Program-made: the position numbers and the translations under genes
In this document: positions 10,835 through 22,239 of the stretch, piece by piece
Layout of the letters: every line of letters begins with the position of its first letter
Numbering within the stretch: position 1 is the stretch's first letter
NCBI GenBank assembly: GCA_946406115.1
Contig: OX291545.1
Location: forward strand, 29,879,153-29,943,152
Source: Apoda limacodes
Lineage: Eukaryota > Arthropoda > Insecta > Lepidoptera > Limacodidae
Length of the DNA stretch: 64,000 nt
Direction of reading: 5' to 3'
Notes under the pieces: generated by a model
Told to the model about the DNA's origin: nothing
Database searches by the model: none
Seen by the model: only the letters and a program-made list of their open reading frames with translations

Positions 10835-12815
10835 AATCCTTCCATGCTAAGGTCTTGGTTTAAGGTTGCGTATCCTTTATTTTTACCATATTTCCATACT
10901 ACACTTTATCCAGGTCCATACATACTTTTACTTTTTATTAAAAAAATGGTTGTTCCCCCGAAACATCATTTCTGAATACTTTTGTGCGTGTATCTAATAA
11001 AAACCTATAAACTCAGGTAGGTTACCTACAGATCTATAAATCAATAGTTTTTCTAGAATTTTGAAATGGCATAAAGGAATTACACAGTAGCAAACTAGCC
11101 ATAGGTACAAACCACGAACGAAACGAGTTTATTCTTAACAATTTGCCAGCAGCTTTTTGAACAGACTATTGCATGGGCAGGTACAGACAGACAGACTCAG
11201 CTCAACTACTGCGCCTCAACGACACAATAGACCTCAATTAATCAGCCTATAGCAGAAGACCACATTTTTTTTTGTTAACCTTTCTCCAGTCATCGGTCTA
11301 CCTGCACCTGGCTGGTGGGCAACTTAGCCCTAATAGCTCAGTTTTTTAGGCGAGTAATTATAACATGGCTAGTTAGGCTTTTTTACTCTACCTTACATAG
11401 CAATGTCTACTTCATTGCTTTTCAGTTATCATCAATATCAACTTATTATGCAAATTAAACAAAAGTGATGTTGACAAGTGGTTGACCCGCCGCCACCAGT
11501 TCCACTTGTCTGTTTGACGTAACCGCGTTATCTTTTAACATCCAGTATATCTTGACACTTGTTAACTCATCGGACAGCGTTTGTGACGACAAGGAGCCGT
11601 AGAAGCGAAGAGGGCGAGGTAGGTTAACTAGAAATGAGGTACAATTTTGATAAGATTCTCAACGTGGGAGCTTCGCAGTTAAATTATAGCCATTCGGTGG
11701 CGGACCGTCGCCGACTGCAGACCCCTGAGGGCACTATTTACAAATTTAAAATATTGATTATTAAAACTGGTAAATAATACAATATGTAAAAGTCTTGTAA
11801 AAAAAAAAACAAATTACGCAGAAAGCGAATGTAAAAATATGGAATGTAAATTTTTAGTTTTTAAAATATACCTATAGTTATTATAAAAATTGCTTATTTA
11901 CATACCTGCATATTTTTGTGTTTGGAACTGCAACTCTAGAGCTACTACCTAGTGTACTAGGTATTTCTTAAATCTGTACTAGTACAGTCAGAAATTACAA
12001 ATAGGTACTTATCTATCGATGTAGGTACTTACTTGTATATAAATATCTTTATGAGTAGGCTTGCATTTGAGTCTTAGTAAGTATTTACAGACAGATAGAC
12101 AGACTTATTTATACTATTCTTACATAAAAAAGTAAATACCTACGAAAGTGGCGTATCATTACAAGTACATACGTACACATAACATAAATAAAACAATAAA
12201 ATGAACACGGTGTAAATAAGTGATTACGATTGCTGATTACATGAGGAGGCATTTGATAACAAAACGAAACATGGCCGACTCAACTATCGAAACAAAACAA
12301 ACCCACGCGGGCCGCGCGTGGCGTGCTTCACTGCGTTTAAAAATAGAAACGCACTGTGCTAATATACCGACTATTATAACTTAACCTTCCATGCCTCTCT
12401 TCTTTAGTACAACGCTGATGATATCGGATGAGGATTTTAAAGTTGAAAAGGGTCAAAGCAGTTCGGTATTTTAATTTATGTAGTGCTGGTTCCTAATAAC
12501 CTTCTTGTTGAAGAGGACCACGCCCTTCTGTGTGTCCAGTCAGTATGCGTCATTCGTTGTAAGTTCTAAATTTAAAATGTGATTGCCAGTTGCCACGTTC
12601 ATCTGGAAAGGGTCAGCCGACTTAGCCGGCATTTAGGTATTTAACACCAGTTACATTTACAACCGTTTGTGAGTATGTCATGCATGTGATGTGCACATAT
12701 AACAATTATCATAATAACGTAATTACTATATTATAATTATATTATAAAATTAGTAAGTTCATTATGATTAATGGATGATTTGGGTTGATGAGTGTTTCAT
12801 TACGTAGGTACTAAT
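10835..12815. other. AT-rich spacer, nothing recognised
   Basis: Short runs of CAGA repeats occur (for example near 11185). A small GC-rich patch lies at 12300-12345. No supported gene. Confidence 0.4.
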
Positions 12816-12821
12816 AATATT

Positions 12822-12975
12822 CAAATTCAAATTCAAATTCAATATAATTAATTCAGTTTAGGCTACAATAATTGAGCACTTATGAATGTCACTACGCCAT
12901 CGGTGCGTAAGTCTTTCGGGCGGGAGACCTTGTACTGAGAAGAACCGGCAAGAAACTCAGCAAGGGCATTTCTTT
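12822..12975 (-). repeat. LINE 3' UTR with ATTCAA-repeat tail
   Basis: A tandem run attcaaattcaaattcaa at 12822-12841 heads a minus-strand 3' UTR. In antisense its 'ggcaagaaactc' block matches the 'gagtttcttgccgg' of the element 2 3' UTR at 42200, and 'gagaagaaccgg' matches 'ggattcttctcgg'. This points to a LINE related to element 2 whose tail repeat is TTTGAA rather than TTTGAC. Only the 3' UTR survives. Confidence 0.6.
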
Positions 12976-12979
12976 TCTC

Positions 12980-15150
12980 CCTTTCTTTTACAGTGTCCAC
13001 TTAAAAAGTTGCAAAATGCCCTATCATAGAAGGACACTTTCCATTACAAACATACAAAACATGAAATGCAGAAGCACAACATAAAAAGTATCTAATTATA
13101 AAATATATATAAAAAAAGAGAGTTTATGTATTCATCACTAATAATCAATGTCTTACAGTATTAATAAACAAAACAAAAAAGTAAGACTAAATACAAGGAT
13201 ACAAAGAAGTTTGCAAGAGCAGACCAGCCTCCACAGGTGGCACCCGTTCACGTATTAAGTTTTGTATGATAGTTAAATGAAATTAAGAGTATAGTTAAAA
13301 CTCCTTCGGATGGACACCTACGAGCCTGGCTGATAGTGCACGTTCAAGAGAGTTGTCCGCCGAAAAGAAATATGAAGGAAAAACTTTTTTAATGAAAACT
13401 GCTATTAAAGAAATATGGACTTTTCAAACTCACTATCCATTTAAATATTTTTAATGTGAACAGAAAACTTAAAACTTCAAGAAAAAAAAAACGAGTTGCA
13501 CTCCGGGAGTGCCGGCAGAAGTGAAAACCTTTACACACGATTCGCGCTTAACACTCAAATATGTCACAAGGCATGTCTTTGACATTGTCAAGAAATAATA
13601 ATTTTTGTTTATTTACTTTTTTGACGTAGTATATTTGACATCGCAATCTGTCATAGAATTAAAATTCCATATCCAACCTCCCTGTACTACTCATAATCGC
13701 GAATACTAAAAATAAAAATTATAATAGGCGTGGCATTACGGTTTCCGTCTTACGAATTTCCACGATTAGGACACGTGACCTGACGCGAGTTTATCATTTT
13801 TTACCCATACCAAAAAAAGTGCACAACGCCGCTAAAGAAGTTTTCACTTCAAAAATAAGGATTCGAATTTTTAAATAAACAACTTTGACAATCGCCATGA
13901 TCTTCGGCAAAACGTTTACCTGGACATTACTATAATTTGGGATAGCTTCTGTTGGTACTGAAACGTCAATAACATCAGAATTTTCTTCTTTGTTCTCGTT
14001 CTTGTATTTTAACAATCTCAAACTTTAGTTTAAGCGTGAGAATTTTTCTATTTGCAGCCATTGCTACAGTAATGTGTCGCCCTCAGTGTCTTTTGCGCAT
14101 ACACATCAGACTAATTAATGAATTCCCCGAAAAATGAGAACGGTAAATCTCCGGTTTACTCGGAAATGTCCCTCCCTCATTAAAGCCAGATTTTATGATT
14201 TAAAGATTCAAGTCAGTCAATGAGGGGCGTTTGTTTTTTATTTGGTGTTTGTCCGTTTAACAGAACATTTTCTTGTGTCCGCGTCCAGCCAAGAAAATGT
14301 CCGTCTAAGTAGGCTTTAAAACAATGAAAATTATTTGAGAGACGTTTGGGACCATAAGAAATTCTCCGTCCGTCCGTGTAAGAGGGGTGTCCGCGAATAA
14401 GGGGAATTTCAGATAAATATTACAGATATTAAATCCATATTTTCAACATCTTTGATTCTTTGACTTAAATTTAATGCAAGTGATTTACTTTTCTGGTGTT
14501 TTTGACTAACTTTGCTTGGGCTATGTTTTTTAGTATATTATTATTCACTAGCTGTGATAAATAACTATGAATTGTATACAACCTCTACATCCTATCCATC
14601 CTGTCCTCCATCTCTCACCTTTACCACCTCTCCCCATCCCTATCCCCCTTATCCTTAAAACACACAAACTGCAGCTAACTACTTATATGCAAAACTCTAA
14701 TTTGTGGAAATTACTTACACTACTCCTATTGTAAAATGTTCGTAATAATTTATACCACTTCCCCGACTTGCGCAAATATCACCAAAATTTAATCGCAATT
14801 GGGCAAACGCTTACAAGAGAGTGGGATAACGTTCCCCGTACTAATTTATACACTTTTTAAACTTGACCGCAGCAGGTAGCTACGCTTTCGAAATTTCGCC
14901 ATTTACTTTTTCGGTACTAAACAAATATACCGACTTATATGAAAAATTTAAACAACTCGACCACCGCTCCACCTACCGTTGTGTTCAGCAAAATATTTTT
15001 AGAAATGCATTGTCGACAAATAATCTTAAATAAAAAAATTAGAACCTACCTACCAGGTCCAATGGACCCATTAAATCACACACGAAAAATTTCATCAAAA
15101 TCGGTGCTGCCATTTAGGATGAGTTCAGAGGCACACGTACCTACACGTAC
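12980..15150. other. Spacer, nothing firm
   Basis: A 75-codon minus-strand frame (13794-14021) has no recognisable domain and no homologous-looking context, so I do not call it a gene. The rest is AT-rich non-coding DNA. Confidence 0.4.
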
Positions 15151-15159
15151 AGAGGAATC

Positions 15160-15546
15160 CATACTAGTGCATACTAATATTATAAATGCGAAAGTAACTC
15201 TGTTTGTCTGTCTGTTACCTCTTCACGCTTAAGCCGCTCTACTAATTAAGATAAAATTTGCCATGGAGATAGTTTTAGTCCCGAGAAAAGACATAGGCTA
15301 CTTGAAAACGTCAAGTGTAAGTCGGTTTTTTTTATAATTGAGGAGTTGCTGTTGAAATCCTACTCCGATTACCGAATTCAGGGCAGGTAGAACCGCGGGC
15401 AAATTGGTCGTTTAAGTCCTTGGGAAGGATATATGCTTCTAGAAAACGTCAAGCGTAAGTCGGTTTTATTCTAATTGAAAAGTTGCCGTTAAAATTCCAC
15501 ACCGATAACAAAATGCAGGGCGGGTGGAACCGCGAGCAATAGCTAG
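15160..15546 (+). mobile_element. Helitron-like non-autonomous element (Lep1-like) fragment
   Basis: The segment starts near 'actaatattataaatgcgaa' with 'agtaactctgtttgtctgtc', a head I associate with abundant non-autonomous Helitron-like elements of Lepidoptera. It ends in 'ggtggaaccgcgagcaatag' then CTAG at 15543-15546, followed by T. Helitrons end in CTRR, usually CTAG, after a short 3' hairpin, and insert between A and T. An internal block of about 140-160 bp, beginning 'aaaacgtcaagtgtaagtcg' and 'aaaacgtcaagcgtaagtcg', is repeated in tandem (about 15305 and 15444). No Rep/helicase ORF is present. Confidence 0.6.
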
Positions 15547-15549
15547 TTA

Positions 15550-16480
15550 TATATATGCTATAACTTCGTTTTCACTTAGCGTTCTACTGACCCTTCTTCC
15601 TTTTGTCTGACTCCTAAGGCTTGTAGCGTAATGTTAAATAGCTTATAGCCTGTCAAATGCAAAATGTTTTTTTTTTAAACCGACTTAAGCTTTAGAGATA
15701 AGAGCAAAACAAACTCCCTAATCAAAATCATGTAACAAGTTTACAAGTCACATGCGCTTGAAAATGAACATCGTTTGTAGGACACCATGGTATTGCGCCT
15801 TTCGATGAAATGTAAGGCACCCTGGGGACAGAAGTTATAATAGGTAATGTGCAGAATTAGCCCAAAAATTGTAAACAAAATATTTTTCCAATCCGTAAAA
15901 AAATTTTAATGTCCTCGTGTTTTACTCGACGCTCTGTGACATACCGGCCAGACGGACAAACAGATAGACAAGCATGACGAAATTATAAGTTTTTAACCAC
16001 TTTGATATTTATAATTTTGTATTAACTAGGAAATCCCGAAGGAAGTGTCTAAAAAAATAACGTTAAAATTGTTTTGTCTACGAATAAAATTACAAACACA
16101 AGGCATTGGGCCTATTGTATATTTATTGTATAGTTACGTCATATTGTAAAGCAAAGCGGCGTGATATGTTTCGTGTTATCATTTTGCTAAGGAACCATTC
16201 AGTTAAACAAAGATAAACTGATTTCGTCATTTAGAGGTCAAAACATACTACCTACTTATTATGGGAAAACATGGTGAGACTGGCGTGATAGAGATTGAGT
16301 GAGCAGATGTTCATATAAATGTAACAAAAATTACCAAAAAAATATTCGACTTCAAAACTCTGCTAACAAGGAAAAGGACATACTGACGAACATTAAGCTG
16401 GGTACGTGTATTTTACCCTTTGACGGGGTGGAAGACGCAACGATGGACGGTCTCCTAATAGGTGGCAGCCGACCTGGACG
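15550..16480. other. Spacer, nothing firm
   Basis: A 'aaaccgacttaag' motif at about 15677 resembles the head of a dispersed repeat, but no full copy follows. Confidence 0.35.
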
Positions 16481-16489
16481 ACTCTATAC

Positions 16490-16560
16490 TGGCTGTTGTA
16501 AACACATAAATAGGTGAAGCCTACTCTCAGCAGTGGACGCCTTCAGACTGTAATACCGTT
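16490..16560 (+). repeat. RTE-like LINE 3' tail (candidate)
   Basis: The piece 'gtgaagcctactctcagcagtggacgccttc' resembles the 'gaggcctttgtccagcagtggac' 3' end of lepidopteran RTE-type LINEs. A cousin lies at 42888-42955. A short frame just upstream (16299-16517) may include the last RT codons but is too decayed to prove it. Confidence 0.45.
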
Positions 16561-16654
16561 ATAACGGTTTAAAATAAAAAAAAAATCTCTTTTTTTTACT
16601 TGATTGAGTATAAAAACTTAAAATTTGGCATGTGGGTTGCTTATGTGACGTCAG

Positions 16655-17035
16655 GCTTCCCTAAGTGTTACCATGCTGTATCTCATGAACCGTGATAGTT
16701 AGACAGTTGAATTTTTTACAGAACACTACAGAACACAGAACACTGCTGCTATAACAATAAATACTAAAAAACAGAATAAAATAAATATTTAAGGGGGCTC
16801 TCATACAACAATCGTGATTTTTTTTGCTTCATTATGCTCGATATTGATAAGGGCAACAGTAAGACGCTTGAAATAATCACAGAATATTAAGTTATATATT
16901 CAATTTTAAAGTAAAGAATTAAATAAAAAAAAAAAAAATATTTAAGGGGGCTCCCATACAACAAACATTATTTTTTTGACATATTGTACGGAACCCTTAG
17001 TGCGCGAGTCCGACGCGCACTTGGGCGATTTTTGG
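16655..17035 (-). repeat. 'ggccaagtg/acggaaccct' dispersed repeat, copy 1
   Basis: This shares blocks with 62057-62489 in reverse orientation and with 48915-49146 in the same orientation: 'atttaagggggctc.catacaaca', 'gctcgatattgataa', 'gacgcttgaaat', 'cacagaatatt', and at the end 'gtacggaacccttagtgcgcgagtccgacgcgcacttgg'. I recognise the family as very common in lepidopteran genomes. It carries no ORF. Confidence 0.8.
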
Positions 17036-17039
17036 TTTT

Positions 17040-18250
17040 TACCACTCTGCCAGAATTCCGTAATCGTAATAATAAAATACATAATCGTTCGTTCGTTACT
17101 TTCATGATTCGTACTTCTTGTACAAACAAATTTATCTGCGTCTATACAAATGTAAAAAAAATCGCAAACAAAAGTAACGTCAGTTTTAAATTAGGAAGAA
17201 ATTAAATTGATTCTTCCGCGTTGTTAAATTTTCATTTAGATTATATGTATCTCACATCTTGAAATATTTATTTAATTAATGATTAGGTATGTATCTCAGG
17301 AGCAAGATTGAATATTTAAATACCATTATAGATTTTAGATTTTTTTCGTTCAGGATATGCGTTACGTGAAGTATTGTACTTAACGTCAAGTAGGTCACTA
17401 CTTATTTTATCTGAAATTATTTAATTGTATTTGGATAAAGCGTACCTTCAAAAAGTTTTTGAACGTAGCTTAATTTGTAGGTATAATCCTTATTTCCAAA
17501 ATGTTACGTTACGCTCGAGGGGTGTGAGGACTGTGAGGAGTCAAGGCAAACTCCAATGTTATCATCCAATTGTAGGTAATAAATATTTTTATAGTTATTC
17601 AGTACAAATATTTACAGCAAGAAAGGTTCTGTTCTACGTTTGTTTAATCGTAAAAAAGCGTCGATTTTAAGTTTCTATGAGTTTCAAATGGCCGAAGTCA
17701 GTAACTATACATAGTACAGAGCACACTTTACCTTTGCTGAGTACCGAGCACCCAGTAGCTACTCACGTACAATGTGGCGCCAATATGGCGAAGTACCGTG
17801 TGCAAACTCAGTTGAAACACATAGTACTACAAAGTTTACTGTTCGCTCAACTTCTGTATTTTTTTTTGTTACTAATAGATACTAAACTATTCACACTCGT
17901 GACTCAACTTTAAGTTGCTTGTTAGTTTTTCACGAGATTACTTACTTAGTAACAAAATATGTACCTACAATAGTAACACGTATACATAAATGTATGTTTA
18001 AAATGTACATTTATTTATACACAACATATCTTCGCCAATTAGTGGAGAACTAAATTAATCGTCGTGGTTGAGCTAATTAAGTGATATTTAGTTTGCTAAA
18101 ATATAAGATTATTAAAAATAACAAAAAATTTATAGCAGAGTTATCTGTATATACCTATAAAAGGCAACTGTTACTGACTGAATGACTGATCTATCAACGC
18201 ATAGCTCTAACCACTGGACGGATCGAGCTGAAATTTAGCACACAGGGATA
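17040..18250. other. AT-rich spacer
   Basis: The tail at 18165-18260 ('ctgatctatcaacgcatagctc...gatcgagctgaaatttagca') resembles the interior of Helitron-like elements, without clear ends. No gene supported. Confidence 0.4.
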
Positions 18251-18255
18251 GGTAG

Positions 18256-19400
18256 ATAGAAAGATATATAAATACTTTATTGAACACCTACATTTTTTTA
18301 AATTTACATAACGAGAATAAAAGTAGACAAAAGTATAAAATTATTTATGTTATTGCTTAAAAGAGATTTCTACTAGACAACCTTAGAGCAGAAGAGTATA
18401 ACAAAATTAATCAAGGGTAGGTGAACCAAAATGATGTAATATTTACGAGTAATGAAATGTCTTAAACAACACTTAAATATGTTTTTAAATAATATATTAA
18501 TACAATATCAATTTATATATATATATAAAATTAATACATATAAGTCATATATAAATATCCATATTACAAATTAATATAATTTTATATGCTTTGATACTTA
18601 CAGTGATCGGCTACTGTCAGTAAAACGTGATTTTACAAGGCGTTTAAAAGTATTAGGAGATTGAGCTATGTTAATTAATAAAGGCAGAGAATTCCAAAAT
18701 TTGTAGAATGAGCAGGTGTTTTTAAAAGAATTTGAGTGGCGGGACGAAGGTTGGAATTACAACTGCCTTTAAATTGAAAATGATCTTAAGGTATGCAGGC
18801 GCCGTCGGATTGAACAAAATGCTGTACAGAAGTGTAAGAACATGTATGTTCCGGCGAATATGGATTGGATGCCACTTGAGCTCTTGGCGAAAATAGGAAA
18901 CACGGTCATATTTGCGAAGTCTAAATATGAAACGTTTACATAGATTCTGTAGACACTCAAGTTTATTTAATTGGTCAGTGAGAAAGTAGCTGGCGTCAGC
19001 GTAATCGAGAATCGGATGAAGTAGGTAGTAGGAATGTCTGCGCAAGAGCAATTTTAGTGGGAATAGGGAGAAAATTACGTAAACGTCTTAAAAAACTTAA
19101 TTTGCGTACAACTTCCGACTTAATTGTTGTAGATGAGGTGCCCAAGAAAGAGTACGGCCAATAATAAATGGGTATAGCTGAGAAAAATGAATTCTTGGTA
19201 TTAATTTTGGACTTTCGATAATGATTACTTGAGTTTTATCCGTATTAATGGTAAGTCCATGCCGTTCACTCCATTGTGTTATGTAGTCTTAGTCATAATT
19301 CATATTTGCGATGGCTTTATGAAGATCTGAAAATTTGCCACTGCAGAATTTAGTAGTACCACCTTATCAAATTTTTTTACATCCGCATAACTGGGCTATA
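18256..19400 (-). pseudogene. Jockey-like LINE, RT C-terminal region and 3' UTR
   Basis: Minus-strand frame 18722-19051 encodes LLHPILDYADASY, LNKLECLQNLCKRFIFRLRKYDRVSYF and LLYSILFNP.APAYL, the post-RT 'LDYAD...LQ.L..RF' region of lepidopteran jockey-type LINEs. Upstream, across stops and frameshifts, 19100-19270 still reads LSWAPHLQQLSRKLY and the N-G-M-D/K-T-K block. The 3' UTR runs down to about 18256, ending in 'ttgaacacctac' and short AT repeats. The RT catalytic core is missing. Confidence 0.8.
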
Positions 19401-19404
19401 TGTA

Positions 19405-20640
19405 CTTTTTTGTGTAAAAAGGCGGTGCTTACTTAATGCTGAAAAATCGACAATTTTGTCCATTCAAATCTAGAATATAACTATATAAAAGTATCAAAAC
19501 AAGGCCCCCGTATTACCTGCTACTGGCCTCGCGCTAGCTTTCTCCATAGTAGATTGCAGCTTCAAATTGCTGAAAAGCTCCGCTCGCATCCAGATGCCGG
19601 CTGAGCTGACTGAAATGACTATTGCAGCTTGGATCAAATTATTGAAATTTGGACAAGAATCTTGTTTAACGTTGTAAATTTCTAAGAGTTTCTAAAACAT
19701 TTGAAGATTATTTTTATAATTACCAAAAAAGGCATTCCGCTTTCGAGAAATTCAAAAACGCATCGATCGTTTGGGCTAAAATCCATTAAATTCTTTAAAA
19801 TACGTTATTCAAAATTACTATATTATTATCGAACACTGGATATTATCGCGCCATGTATTAATTTTCCAATATTCACTGACGCCTGTATCGAACAAAAACT
19901 GAATAGAATTTTCTTTAATGTTTCCTATTACTTCAAATGTAACTTAACTAAATGGAATGTATTACGTGTAAGTGTATGTATTATGTATTTATTATGTATT
20001 ACGTAGTTAATTTATAGGTTTGTAGATTTCTCGGTTTAGATTATTTTTACATTATTAGCCTAAAATTTAAAATCAGACATCCTAGGGTAGGCATCAGACC
20101 ATTCTGGGGTGGTCACGGCCCTCTCGGCCCCCCCTTATATACGCCTATGAAAGGTAGTTACTTGATATGACTATACCGAAATTAATGTATTTACAACTAA
20201 GCAACTTATTAATTACAATATGAGACAGGTCTTGTAAATGTTGATTCATAGCTCGTTCACATCGGGCCAGCACGCTGTCTCTGCGTGCTCGTGACGTGAC
20301 CGCGCGTCACACCAGTGCCGACTGCTGCGTCTCACCAACACCATTACCGACCCAACCACCAGCCAATAAGACTCTTTATTATTAGACACGGAAAGGTGCA
20401 TTTGTAGTTTTCCATTTATTTACGCAACTTAGACAGTTGTGAATAATGTACACTTTAGTTGTTCACGTGTCTCCTCGATGCTGATTACATCTTTGTTTCT
20501 TCATCGTTCCAGAGATCGTGACGTGGGTTCTTTAAAAAAGTGATCGTGACTATTACTGAGACTTTCATAGTTCTTAAAAGAAAAAAGGAGGAGGTTATAT
20601 CTTTGTCTGTACTTCATTTTATGTATTTAATCGTGCGCTT
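19405..20640. other. Spacer, nothing firm
   Basis: A CpG-richer patch is at 20265-20345. A 'ggccctctcggcccccct...tacgcctatg' stretch at 20100-20150 resembles the 'ggcgtagcc' repeat ends at 46116 and 60930. No genes. Confidence 0.4.
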
Positions 20641-20658
20641 TGACGGTGATGATATCCT

Positions 20659-20702
20659 GGTACCACAGACACAAGATTTGTGTTATGTCTGTGCCTGGTA
20701 CC
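20659..20702. other. Imperfect hairpin
   Basis: GGTAC-CACAGAC-ACAA pairs with TTGT-GTCTGTG-GGTACC across a 3-nt loop, with one bulge on the 3' side. This gives a 44-nt stem-loop. It is too short and bulged to call a microRNA precursor. Confidence 0.35.
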
Positions 20703-20945
20703 TTTGTAGCTGTTTATATACAATGTGTGTCAAACAACAGAACTTTGTACTTCAATCTACATACTTTTTTCTACAATCAATCAAAGACGTAAAGATTTCA
20801 AAACAAATTAAGAACAGCTCTTTATCAACCTAAAAGAGGAACAAAATTCCAGTTATTAATCGCACGTGAGTGTGTACAAACAGAGTGTCGAATACCGTAT
20901 CTCGAAGCGAAGTAAACAAGTTTTATCGCTAGTGGCGTCCGAAGG

Positions 20946-20982
20946 TATAAAAGAGGCGAGAAACCTGCCTCGTCGCCCAGTG
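20946..20982 (+). promoter_or_regulatory. Candidate TATA/initiator core promoter
   Basis: TATAAAAG at 20946-20953 is followed, with correct spacing, by an arthropod-type initiator CAGTG whose A is at 20979. The TATA box thus starts at -33. The first ATG downstream (21010) sits in a good context (accATGG-like: 'accatATGG') but opens a frame of only 17 codons. If this promoter is real, it drives a non-coding first exon or a spliced gene whose other exons I cannot identify. Confidence 0.35.
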
Positions 20983-21064
20983 CGGATCGTACGGGCAAAC
21001 AGAAACCATATGGCAGACACACTCGTACCAAAACAAACATACTATATTACATCAGACACTTAAA

Positions 21065-21645
21065 TATTGACACAAATAATGACTAATCTGCGACAGTCAT
21101 TACAGTTGAAAATGTCAGGAAACTTTCTAATGATTGTGACAATTACTCATTCTAACACCTGAATCACATCATGATTGATAATGATAAGTAAACCGAAATC
21201 ACACCGGAAGAACTAATTTGACCTTCCAGTCACGAATACGCTAAAATTTCAATTTTAACCAGCAATACATAAAACAATGAATTGTTTATTGCCGATATTT
21301 AATAAAACATCCGGAAGATGCAATTGAATATTGATTAAGGAAGTAGGTTCTTGAAATGAAAAGGGAAATTGTTGACACGAGGGCATTGACAATCACAGTT
21401 GATAAGGTAGAAGTAGTACTCAGTGACATATAAGGGAATTTCCTGATATTAAATCAATCACAGCACCAATCACTTTAATTTTGTTCCGCTACCGTCTAGT
21501 AATAAAGAGCCAGCTGAGGAAACCACTGCATCATCACGTAACTGTGGGGGAACTCCACCAGATAACGTTTTACCTGACGCAACTACTTTTTGCTTGTCGG
21601 GTTAAATATTTTTATCCGTAATTTTTGCCTTAGTAACTTTATTTA
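21065..21645. other. Spacer, nothing recognised
   Basis: No supported coding, RNA or repeat feature. Confidence 0.4.
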
Positions 21646-21649
21646 TCTA

Positions 21650-21800
21650 CTAGGTTTTGCCCGCGGGTCTGCCCTGGCTGAAATCGGTTATCACCGTTAT
21701 ATAAGATTAGAATGTTTGCTATAGCTTTTGCTATATATAGTTAGTTTATTCCTGCGAGAACTTTTCCTGAATAAAAAGAAGCCTATGTCTTTCTCCAACC
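21650..21800 (-). mobile_element. Helitron-like fragment, 3' end
   Basis: Read on the minus strand this ends in 'ccgcgggcaaaacCTAG' followed by T, the CTAG terminus being at 21650-21653. The GC-rich 'ggcagacccgcgggc' before it resembles the 3' end of lepidopteran Helitron-like elements. The interior is decayed. Confidence 0.5.
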
Positions 21801-22239
21801 CCTCAAAATCTCTGTGACAAAAAATCAGCATAATTGTTTGTAGCGACGCTAACAAAAACAAATGTATATGTATAACAAAAACAAAATAATAAACCCAATA
21901 TTATAAAAACTGTAGAATCCAAACTGGGAGATGGTAATATAAAAACAGCTGCACATTTATTGTTCTCTAGCGACACAATCGCACCTGACACACCTGGAAC
22001 TCGTATCTCCCTTTAAGCAAAACATCCATCTTCAATAAACAATCTCTCTTTTCTTGATCCTCCTTGTACCGATGAGCCCTACTTGCAAGTTTCTACGATG
22101 ATGTACTTAAAGGTGGTTATGTCCTTTCGCAGTGGTTCTGCTGGCGGAATAGATGCTCTCTCGCCGTAACACTTAAAAGATCAGCTTTGTGAAGGTCGCG
22201 GTGAAGTAAGTGACAATTTATAGTCAAACCTCACAGCTT

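Noticed and set aside
12822..12841. Tandem attcaa run as a CRISPR-like or satellite array
   Set aside because: It is a LINE 3' tail repeat next to a recognisable LINE 3' UTR. The window shows no spacer-repeat pattern anywhere.
20659..20702. 44-nt hairpin as a microRNA gene
   Set aside because: The stem is short and bulged, below the usual ~60-90 nt precursor, and no conserved mature sequence is recognisable.
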